A stretch of 64,000 bases of DNA from Gyrodactylus bullatarudis (lineage: Eukaryota > Platyhelminthes > Monogenea > Gyrodactylidea > Gyrodactylidae), in assembly GCA_012064415.1 (NCBI GenBank), contig SSNU01000064.1:305327-369326 (forward strand). Reading direction: 5' to 3'. Both the position numbers and the translations under genes were made by a program. Position 1 is the stretch's first letter, and each line of letters opens with the position of its first letter. This document shows, piece by piece, positions 36,001-48,000 of the stretch. The notes below the pieces were generated by a model. It worked only from the letters and a program-made list of their open reading frames with translations. It ran no database searches and was not told the origin of the DNA.

Positions 36001-39000
36001 AAAATGGTGTGTTCGAGATTTTCAAAACATAAATAGGGATTTTCAATTAATATATATGTTACCGTTAATCGTGTTACTCTTGATAGTCTCAAGACTACCT
36101 GATAGTTTAATAAATAGCCCCAAAATGTATAAAATATTTGTAAATACCTATTCAAGTTTAATAAAAAACCTCCACAATGATGACGTATTTCTTTGAACTC
36201 CTTCAACCTTATTTGAATTCCTTGTCTTGATCAGCATTGAGTTGCTTTAAATCTTCGAAATCGATAAAAAATATTGAGCTCAACGGTTGAAACAGTGGTT
36301 TTCGAAATTCGTTAACTGTCTCAATTTTGACCAGATTCAAGCTATTCAGAAATAAATTTAACTTTCTCTAGAGTCTAGACTATCCGGAGAAAAATATTGA
36401 GTTTTTTTGTAAAATTTATAAATTCTCATCTTCATGTCAACTAGGTTTAGTATTTTTTCAATCCTCCAATGAAAAATACTGGATAGGGACATTTTCAAAT
36501 TTTCAAGATTCAACTGAACGCTTAATAATATTTATTATTATTATAATAATATGATATCGATTTTAGACCAAAAAAACTTCTAGTTTCTAGAGACTCGTCA
36601 TTATGATAAGAAAAGGGAGAATCTGAAAAAGTGAGGCATTTTCCTTGACTTGAAATTTATCAGCTTATTTAACCCTGTCTCTTGAAAAATATTGAGTTCA
36701 TTAACAATTATTCTTACCAAAGCTAGTCGAAATGAAGATGAGAATTTATGAATTTTACAAAATTTTCCAGACAGTCAGGAAAATAATATTTATCTTTTAA
36801 TCCACGATGAAAAGAGCTCATGTGTTGAAAAAAAATTTCAATCTGACCATAATTAGGCCATACATTCTGAATTTCATTATGAAGAATTCAAATCCAGCCA
36901 TTGAGGTTGAGAGGAACTCGCAATTTTTTTCTGCAATGGAAATCTAAAACACATAAAATCAACAACAATTCGTTGAGAAATTTTCAATTTGCTCGTCTGA
37001 ATTCACATCAAATTCAAGAAAAGAAAAGAACAAACAGACGTCTGTTTTTGTTAGTGTAAGATTATTCGTTTGATCTTGGTGAGGACAAAGATGTGTTTGA
37101 TTAAACTTTTTCCCTAAATACGTTTCGTTTAAACTAAATTCATCAAAATATCATTTCAAGACAGTAAGACTTTCATGTCCAATCCATAAGGTGGGAATAT
37201 ATTGTAAATTTTTATTCTTATAAAGGTTCAATTGATGAATCCTCTCTCCCTGTAATATATTGAATAAGTTCTCATAGCAATTATAGAATCGAAAAATACC
37301 ATAGTAGGTTGAATGAAATCCTTAATAGTCATCAGTAGAGAAAGGTCTGATGAATGTAAGATGGCTTTGATATTACCTATTGATTTCTTCCTCTGAGACT
37401 TAAATCTAATTTTTTTCAAAAGTATTAAGGAATTAAAGAAATCAAAAAAAATTAACGGTAGAAGTTCATTTCAAGTAGTATAAATTCTCAAGTACAGAAC
37501 TTTACAAAGAGTTTGGTTTTCACAGAAGAGTTAAAGCGATAATTTAATCATCATCGAAGCTTGCCAGTGGCTTATCTTAAAGCTCACATACGATAATTTC
37601 TTATCACATGAAGGACCAGTAAAAGGCAGTGGCGCAGAACTATTCAGCAAGATACCCATCCTAAACCAGACAAGTTTTCAAAGAAAGTCATCCTGACCAT
37701 ATCCTGTTGCAGATAGGGTGTTATTCAATTTGAATTGCTCGAACCAAAGGCTTCAGTAATTAAAGCACACTATGGAAGTCAAGTTCAGAGAGCAAAATAA
37801 AAAATTTGCTCATAATGCATTCGAGAAAGAAAAAAATTTTATATGAATAGAATTTCCTTGTGTAATATGCATATAGATCGATTAACAGATCAAGACAGAA
37901 GAAATAAATGAGAGAATTTCAAGTTTTTTTTGAAAATAATTCCTAATTAATGTTCGACGAATTGTCAATCAAATCTTTCTTGAGTGACATAATCAATCAA
38001 TAGTTTTTTCTAACGACATGTAAGCCCTTTCCAACGCTGAGAATAAATCTTCTTTAGATCATATTCGAATAAAAATACTAGATATTAGCGGAAAACTTAA
38101 AGGGACAAGTTTGTCATCATGTTTGATCATGTCAAGTGAATTAGAATTTTCTTTCGCTTTATCGATTTTCAGATTTTAATCTTGAATAATCATTTATTGG
38201 TCATATTAAATTAAATGTATTTTTATAAAAGCATTTGTAATAAATTTTCCCTTTCTTTAATTTAGAACTGAATATGGTTATAACCATTAATAATTATAAT
38301 TATCAATAATTAATAATAATATTTATTAAACAATACATGTGTTATCTATATAAACATTAAATAGATTCTTCAGTTTTGTGGAAATTTATAAATTATAAAG
38401 TTTTTTAAATTCATCATTATCAAGAGTTTTCATCTCATGATTAAGTTTTTTAAACATGTTTTTGGCTTTGTTGAAAATTGATAGCTTTTTTAGATTGCCA
38501 TATTCAGGAACATTGGAGCGTAGGCCTTGATGATTGGAGTTAGCCAGGGGTGAGAGTTTGATTAGGGTAATTGTTTTGAGTTCTCTTCTTAGCCACAAGG
38601 AGTTCTTCGTGGATTTCATATCAGTTTGGTATGTTGATGACAAAAGGCGCGTAAATCTGTTGCATGCAGTTTGTATTTTTTTAGACCATTTGTCACATTC
38701 AGGGTTCCAGATTGCAGAACAGTATTCAATTACTGGTCTAGCATAAACTTTGAATAAAAGTAGTTTCATGCTGTCGATTTTGATGCATTTGTGGATGTGG
38801 ATGAGCCGGCCAATGAATTTTTTAATAATTTCTTTATAGTGATCAACAAAATCAAGTTTCCATGAATAAGTAATCCCAAGGTCCTTAATTGTAGTTTTAG
38901 GGTGAATTTTATTTTGGTTGATGTAGATATTTAAATCAGTGATCCTTGATTCATTTGGAGTCGAGTAGAATGATTTTTCTATGTTAGGGGACAATCCAAA

Positions 39001-42000
39001 GCTCATTAATTTGTTGATGATAGTTGATATTTCTGAATTTATAATATTTGTGTTATAGGTACCATCAAAATCAAAGACTATTTTAAAGTCGTCAGCATAT
39101 TTAAAAATTTTGAATGAGGAAGGTTGAATATCAGCAAATACAATATTGAAAAGTAGAGGTCCAACTCTGGATCCTTGAGGGACTCCTGATTTGATTATTT
39201 GACTATATGATCTTTGGCCATTGCATTCGACAAATTGATTCCTATTGATGAGATAGTTTTCGAGATAGTTTAAAAGTTTACAGCAGATACCTTGTTTATG
39301 ACAGGCTTCAAGTATAGTTGGGAAGTAGACTTTATCAAAGGCCTTACTAAGGTCAATGTATACAACAACTATTTTTTTCTTTTTGCTTTTTAAGCATGAG
39401 ATGTAGCTTAGAAATTGATAAAGATTAGTTTCACATGATTTACCCCTACAGAAGCCATGTTGATTGGGGTCAATTATGTTAATGTTTACAGTTTTCCTTA
39501 TTTGAATAAACAGGAAGGAATCAATGATTCTCATGAGTGTTGACTGTAACGAGATAGGTCTGAATTCATTTGAGTCTTTTTTAGGAAGAGGAATAACTTT
39601 TGTTGCAAGGAAATCTTTTGGAATAAAATTTTCATCAAAGGATTTTTTAAATAGATTATATATGTTATTTAGGAATGTGCAGTGACCATTGAGCAATATA
39701 TTTATGCTAATATTGTAGATGTCTCGTCGATTCTTGAATTTAAGTTTTGAAAGCATATTGAAGAATTGAGTATATGACATAAAATTGTAATTAATCTCAT
39801 CTCCGCAACTTGGGTTGTGTCTAAGATTGTTAGGGTTGAACTGGGGTGATGCATTGAAGACATTGATGAACTTTTCTTGGATGGTGTCAGGGTTTTCTTT
39901 GATACTATGAACGTTTTTATTGGAGAATTTAAAGTATTTGTTCAATTGTTGGTAACCAATTTTGGGTCTTTGTTTAATTTCATTCTTTAGGTTCTTCTCA
40001 ATACGAGCATAAGTCATTGATGTTAGGGATGATATTTGATTTTGTGTGTTGATTAGTAATCTTCTTCCATCAGTAACTAAACAGCAGTATTTGAGTTTGT
40101 TTTCAAGACGATTATTTAGTTTTAATTCGAGATGGTCAATGTTTCTTCTACGCTTTTTAATAGTAGCAATATTATACATTCTATTATAGTAATCAATGAT
40201 GTTGTTTGCGTTGATGTAATTCTCGGGCATAATTGTTATTGTTTTGAAGACGTTGTAGTCAGTAAAATCATAGAAAGAATATTCATTATTCGAAGGCATT
40301 GAATTTTCTGTGAGGTGTGTATCAATAATGCAGAAAATTCCTAAGTGATCTTTGTTGTGATATATATTTTGAGTTTCAACATAGAATTACAGAGTTGTGG
40401 CATTTAGAAATATACAGTCAAGAATATTTTGGCCTCGTGTTGGTGTCGATACTATTTGATTTAGATTTTGTTTTAGTATACCAATATCAGAGTTTGGATT
40501 GTAAATTACTAATTATTATTTTAAAGGAAGCGATGGGCTTGTATAATCCGTTACTAAGCATTCTAACAATGAATTGATCTGTAAAAAATGTACGATTAAA
40601 CGTTTCTGTCATATACACTTTAGCAAATTGTCACCAGTTATCTGATTCTATAATGATAATTTTTATTCGCTCACAAATAAAACTATAGAGATGAACTTAA
40701 TTAAATTAATAAAAAGAAATTTGAAAAAAAATAATCCAGTGAGTTCTGAAACTCATTCCAGTCCAAAAAATGCCAGAGCGTAATATTTAATATATGATTG
40801 TGGTCAATATGAAGAATAGTATTTAGGACTTTTTTAAAATTCTCAATTTTTTTTATCAAGAAAACGAATTTGATGAAGAATTTTAGGAATCTAGAACACG
40901 AGGCCTACTTTTATCAAAATTTCAAGAAGTAAAATTGATCAGAGAATCAAAATTCGATTCAGGCCTTTTGTTATGGATTCCAAAAAAAATTTCTTGATTG
41001 AATCTGATTAGCTGAACCAAATAATACATAATCTCAATACTGTGTATGTAGGGTTTAACTTCACAAAAATATCTCGACCAGTTAAATTCAAGCACATAAT
41101 ATTACTTTTTAGTCACAATCATGCTATTCAAATCTGTCAATCACACGTGGAAAAAGACGTGAATTGACTTCTCATCAAGTTCTTGAGTACAAAAGATTAT
41201 TTCCTCATGTGACAGTAGATAATAACAATTACGTGCTGCACTTCAATGAAAATGTTAAAATAATGATGATCATACTACTTGTTAGTCTAAACTAAAAATA
41301 TCATAAATGCATTAAATCAAAATCTTAAATTAAATCCAAAATCTTCTCGAGGATGAAGTTAAAAGTTCCTTTGATCTAAATTGATCTTGTCAGAAATCTT
41401 TTACAACTCGAATTTGTTCATTACCAGCCAAGGATATAAAAGAAACAGAATGCTTTTGAATTATTCTACATCTTCTGTGAAGATTCTTCACATAAACAAA
41501 AACCCGAATTTCTACAGAAAGCAGACTGAATAAAAACTCTTTAGAAATGAAAAAGAAACATCTTTCACCACAAGTTTCTCAAATCCGTAGTCAAAATGAA
41601 TAAATCATCTCAAAAAGGTACAAGCCGATTTAAATAACAAGACCTTAATAAGGAAACAATTTCCTAAAGAAAAAACACGTGAATTTGAAAACTAACGGCT
41701 GATTATTATGACAAGATTTCTTAAATTAATTTTTCGAATGGTATTCCAATGATTTATTATGGATAGAAATGTAATAGGCGAGACTTGAAGCTGTTTCCAT
41801 AGGCTTGAAGACAATACTAAAATTATTATTATTATTAGATAAAAATATACGTCCGAATAACTGGAAATATCAATAAAGATTTTAACAAGAGAGTTTTATT
41901 CAAAGAAATATGTACACTTAATTAATATGAAGATGGGAATTTATGATTTTTACAAAATTCTTAATATTTTCCTCAAGTTCGACTCTCAATGCCCATGACC

Positions 42001-45000
42001 CTGGTTCGATTCTCGACTACGGTATACTGAGGAGTCTCAATAAGAACGAAATGCCATACATGTTTGGAATGTTTCTTTACTAGCTTGAGGTTTTTTACTA
42101 GGGAAGATGTGACTTCTCCGCATCCAATTAGAAGTACTTCAAGACTTAAGCACTCACCAAAAGCTCACCATGCTAAAAAGTTGAATTTTAGGATCACAAT
42201 TAGATCCCCTCTTGATGATAAGATTACTATCTTTAAAGATAAAAATTAAGAAACTCATTAAATGACAAAGATATTCCGAATTTTAGTGATTGCGTAGTAA
42301 AAATTCATTGAAAATTGAGCGGCGATTTAAAAATTTTTGGATTCTTAAAACTGAATGACATAATTATGTCCATTATAATGGAGAATCATTTTCGACACAT
42401 TCTTCAAAACAAAATAATGCTTAGAATTGATAGTTCTATCAGAAAAGTTGGTCCTAATATGAGGTTGAAAATTTCACCCTAGCCTAATCATTCCGGTTCT
42501 TTGATAGAGCTTGCTAATATGGTTGTCTACATTTTCACAATTTTCTTGAAGTGTTTCTTCACTGCTTTGAATTGTCAGTGTTATCAAATATATATTCAAC
42601 ATACTTCACTATAGACTCGAGGGATAACCCTTCATATAACCAACTGGCTAATCTCAATAATAATCATATAGAGCTTTATATATTTCTATAGTTGTCAGGA
42701 ATAAGTACGAATAAAGTATTATTATTATTTCAACAAAGAAGTTTTCTACTCTCTGTAATAACTCCCAGAAGAGAAATATAGAGTATTTTCATTAGATGTA
42801 CTAACAAAAATAGAAAAATTATTTTCTACAAATAATGGATAATACTAGTTCAGAGTAATTTCATTCACAAATGGCCAAACTTAGGTCTGTAATTAATTTT
42901 CTTTGAATACTTTTGTCTGGTTACAGTGTTTATAAACGAATCAGGTAATTTCACAGGAAAATAATTAATTTATCAGTTTTGAGATTTTTCTAGAAAAGTG
43001 ACAATTCCGCCCATTTTGTCCCTATTAAAAATTTTCAATAAACCATAGCTATGATGTTTGAGAAAGTGCTAGATAAACAGGTTTTGGCCCAGTAAAATCA
43101 TTGACTTTGAAGATTAGATATTGAATTATATTCTAAGAGATTAATAGATTTTAGTTGCGATAAATCATTAAATTTCTCTAATTTTTACTCATTATTAGAT
43201 AGTTCTGAGAACAAAATTATTTTTATTATTACTTATTACAAAAATCTTTTCGAGAAAAAAATCTGAGATCAAAAATATTACCAATAGCTGTGATAAATAT
43301 TCATATTTATAAATCTCTTGATCTGATTAACATTGAGAATGTTTTAGATAAGATTGCAGAGCATGGCCACTGGATAAGCATTGACCAGGATGAAATGAGC
43401 TTAGTTTTTGTAAAAAAAATATAGTATACACCTAGTTAATATGAAGATGGGAATTTATGATTTTTACAAAATTCTTAATTTTTTTATCAAGAAATCGAAT
43501 TTGATCAAGATTTTTTGGAATCTAGATTATGAGGCCCTCTTTTACGATACGAAGAAAGATAAATTAGAAAAAATCAATTTTTAAAGAAAATACGGCAAAT
43601 TATTCATTCATTTTCCAAGAGCTCATCAAGTCTCAAATCAAAGTGGGATTTCTTATAAATCCTAGAAAATTTACAAACCTCACGTCATTTTTGTCCAGAT
43701 AAAAAACAATGAAGCATTGCATTCTATTGCAAAAATCAGTTTGTGCAAAATGATAAAAAACAAACTTTTATAATTCTCCTAACGTATCAAATGCCGTGCC
43801 TTCATCTATTTTTATTATCAGCGCTATTGAAAATTTCTAAAATTAATATCAAAGGAAAAAAATTCTCAATTTATAATGTAAATAAGGGTAAATCACTTTA
43901 TTAAAATTTTTTCACTGAGTGTGTGAATATTAAAACAAAAGTTTCAATTTTCATACTTCTTTAGAATTTGCTCGTTCCAGTAGTTAGTTTTTTTTATTAA
44001 AATACACAAAAATTTTATTACATGATTAAAAGAAAGATGAAACTATTTTTGAAATCAAAAAATATTTCCACTAAAGTAATTACATTTTTCAATTCCCATA
44101 GTGATCAGTGTTCATCGTTTGAGGACAATTTTTGCGATCATTTTATTTAGAATAAATTTAATATAATTCTTTTGTAGTCTGTTAACAACCAAACGAGATA
44201 TAACTTCAAACTAAGAAAAACATTGTTAGTTATTTTTATCTCGAAGCTATATTAAAAATTCATATAGAAAAAATGTGAAACAAAAAAGTTATGTCCAGTC
44301 AAAGTTCCCCTGGGGTCTAAAAGACCCCATTTCCCATGCAAGGGTTAATATCTGATAGAAGTTGAGAGTTACATTTTGAAAAGTCTTAATAGATATAAAC
44401 TTTTCGTGATTTTTCCAACAAGAACCTACTGGTTGTTATACATTCCCCTTTTTAAATGGAACAAGCAAGTGTCAAACCCTCAAGATAATTAATTATATAA
44501 TCTTTTGTTCTAGGTTCTTAGGTAATATATCCCACAGGATATGCACTATTCATTAATTATAATTTTTTTCCCGCTTTAATTAGAGACATGAACCTCTTGT
44601 ATACCCATAATTTGGTAACCGTTAGATTCCTCATTTTATCTTCTATCCAAAAGTGTGACTTCTGTTTCATTTTAAGGTTCATTACCGGAAAAAAATGAAA
44701 TCATTGAAGTGATAGTCTGAAATTTTGTGCAAATTTGTATTTTGGCCAATATCTCAGCTCGTGGGTGCTTTAGCACTATTTTAAGGTCAGATTCGTGATC
44801 AGCGTAAAATCTTGGATCAGAATAAAAATTTTTTTTTTCACCACCCTTTATTGAATACAAGTGTATTCTTATTTTAACATAAACCTAATTGACATGAAGA
44901 TGAGAATTAACTATTTATTTATTAAAAACTCGATATTTTTCTCCGAATTCTAAGAAAAAAATAATTTTTTGAATTCTAAACGTGATGAGCTAATAAGATG

Positions 45001-48000
45001 CGGATATTCGAAAAAAAATTCCGAAAAATTTCAATCTGACCCAAGATTAGACCGTTTTTCGAATTTCGAAAATGCACCACATTTCCACTATTTCAACTTT
45101 TGAACCCAAAATTTTTATTGATTTAGATGATTCGAAGCAGTTGAGTACTGATATTTGGGATCAACATTGAACGAAGAATTCGAATTCGCCTGCAGAAATT
45201 CACAAAAATTCGTCATTATTGTTGGAAATCGAAAAATTAGAATTTATTGAATATACCGAAGGGGAATTATTCTAAATTTAAAATATGAATAGTGCAGCAT
45301 CTATACTTACAAAATTCATTACCAAATACGACGTTCCTGTGGGATATATTACCTAAGCACCTAGAACGATAAATTTAAAAGTTTCAAATCAATAAAAATT
45401 TTCGGTTCAAAGTTCGGAAAAATCGGATTTTGGAAAAATTCGAATTCTTGATGAAAATATCGAGATTTCTGTAAAAATCATAAATTCCCAACTTCACATA
45501 AATTAGCTTTACATTTTTCATTCCCCTTTCTTCTTCTACAGATAGACCCATACAAACCAGAAGACAACATAGTCAGGTAGCAAATTTAGTTGATTATAAT
45601 TATAATTATTATTTTTCAAATAAACAAATGGAGTATGAGATTTTTTTGGCAATGAAAGAAGAAATTAAATCTATTCTAATGAACTAAATAAAGGAAAACG
45701 AACAGAGATCTAGATTCATTACTAGAGTCTTATAAATGTCAATCATGTTTTCCTAATGAAATCCTTAGTATGTATTTGAGTAATTTTAATTACCATGAGA
45801 ATTTGGATTAACCAAATCTTGAAGCTAGTTATTTAAAAATTGACAAGACTTTATCAGAAATGAAGTTGTATTCCAATTATTCCAGTTAGTGCCATACTGT
45901 GTTAATAATTTAACTGAATTATAATTTAAAGTTGCTATAATTATTGTAAAAATCATTCGAAAAGTATATGCCCCACTTTATGTATTCAACAATATAAGTT
46001 TCATCAGATAATCTTACAAATCGGACATAATTTTTCTTCTAATCAATGATTTTTTCGAACTGAATTTTTTAGTGATTTCAGATTCTACAAGAGTTTTCGA
46101 GTGATCCGGTAAAAACTGAAAACCCGACTTACATCGCTTTGCCTTTCGAAATTGAGAAAAACATTAACGAGACAGAAATGACATCATCTTGTACAGAAAT
46201 AAACCCTCAACAAAAGAGTAGAAGGAAACTTTCCCTCGACTCTTCTAGTTTCTGAGCTATTTAAAGTCTATTTATTTCGAAAGTCCTCAACTTCAACTCA
46301 ATTTCATGCCTATTTAAGCACCTTTTAGGGAAGAAATCTACTTCAATTAGGACAGTATCAAAAGTGTAAAAAAACTTTCGAAAATTTTGCTCCTGTAAAA
46401 TATTTTTCTATTGTTTACCACCTAAAAATCCGAATAAAGATGGAGTAGTAGATTGATTTGATTGACGAACTGTTATCTTCATAAAATATGAATAAATGCA
46501 AAATTTCAAAATTCAGCTAGATTATAATTATTTAATGAAATTCATTTGAGCAATGCCCAATGAGCATAATATTATCAGTGTTATTTTCTCTTATTATATA
46601 TTGTAGATAGAAACTCAACTGTATTTATAGATGGATATAATCAAATTTATGGAATATTTTTTTATCAATTTTTTTATTATAGATTCTACACAATAGTGGT
46701 CACGTCAATCTTAATTAATGTTTTTAACAACTCTTATTATGCAATAAATTTCAAATACACAAGCATAATTCTACCAGTAATCTTCATATACTAAAGATGG
46801 TCCCTTAAAACAGATCAAAAGTTATCCATTGTTTGGAGTAATCATTTCTTAAACTATCTCTTATTGGCAAAGCCAGGAACTCAAATTTTTCAATCACACA
46901 AATGCTAGTTTGAGAAAATGTCTATAACAAAATTTAACTTTTGAATTCCATAATGAAATGAGCCCATTAGTCAAAAAAATCAATCTCTCTGAACTTCTTT
47001 GCCCAGTTTGTGATATATTACCATAAGAGATGCCAAATATCAGTATTTACACACTTCAAATTTCCGATAAAGTTCAAATAGAGGAATATTTTAAGTTATA
47101 CCGTTGCAAAAGTGAAATCGGAATTTTTTGGCTGAATTTTAGGATTTATAAATATGTTCTAACAACTTATGAAATTTCTATGAAAAATATTTCGGGTTTA
47201 ATTACTCATCAATATTGAAATTGATTTAAGCATCGAATTGCTTTCGAATCAAACTCTTTATTTAATCAATTAAAAAGACTTGTACAAAACGAAAATCACA
47301 GAGATAGAAAGTTATCGAATACGTTTCTCAGATCATATTTTTAAATCTACATTTCTAGATCAAAAAATTTTCTTCCGGATATTGTCAACCTCTTTTACAC
47401 TCTCTATGAAAAATCTATGGATGAACTGTAATAATTTATCAAAAGTGAGAAATAGAAGAGAAAATGTTGGACATTTAAATTATATGTACTGACAAGAATT
47501 ATGAACTTCAAATCAATCACAACTGTATAACTTTGTACTGTTAGAATAAATGAGAACTACAATTTCAGGAAATCCCATATTCCACATAATTGAATCAAAA
47601 CTTTTCCTCGTCAGTATAAAGTTAATACAGAAAATGAATTGTAGATCACGTTATTCATTTCATACTTTCGTAGTTTGGAGTACTTGAAACTTTCTGTCAA
47701 GAAATTTCATGAAATAGATTTGAAGAAAGTTTATTTGAAAATAATTCGAGACATTTCAAGAAAACAACATACTTTTCACCAAATTCCAACATAAATTTAT
47801 TAAACATTATTATTATGTAAAGCAAAAACACTAAAAAGGAAATGTCTCTGGTAAGATTTCTTGATAAATGTGTTGCATAATATTTTTAGGTTCACATATT
47901 TGAAGTACATAAATTTAATACCGAAAAACCTGTCAAGATTTTTAAATTTCTTTTTCAAAATTCATTTTATTTAGATTGGCTGCTTCTTTTTATTTCTTCT

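Larger units (their letters stand above)
41925..42235. repeat. Fold-back element split by a hammerhead SINE
   Basis: The left end TTAATATGAAGATGGGAATT begins at about 41928 and breaks off near 41982. After the SINE the fold-back centre resumes with TTTTAGGATCACAATTAGAT at about 42185. Confidence 0.5.

Noticed and set aside
35558..36206. Minus-strand open frames of 162 and 69 codons in the GPCR intron
   Set aside because: AT-driven composition, no domain, no splice chain. Part resembles sequence at 44.7 kb, suggesting an old repeat.
42064..42249. Plus-strand 61-codon frame as an exon
   Set aside because: It starts inside the SINE ribozyme region and ends in fold-back sequence; explained by nested repeats.
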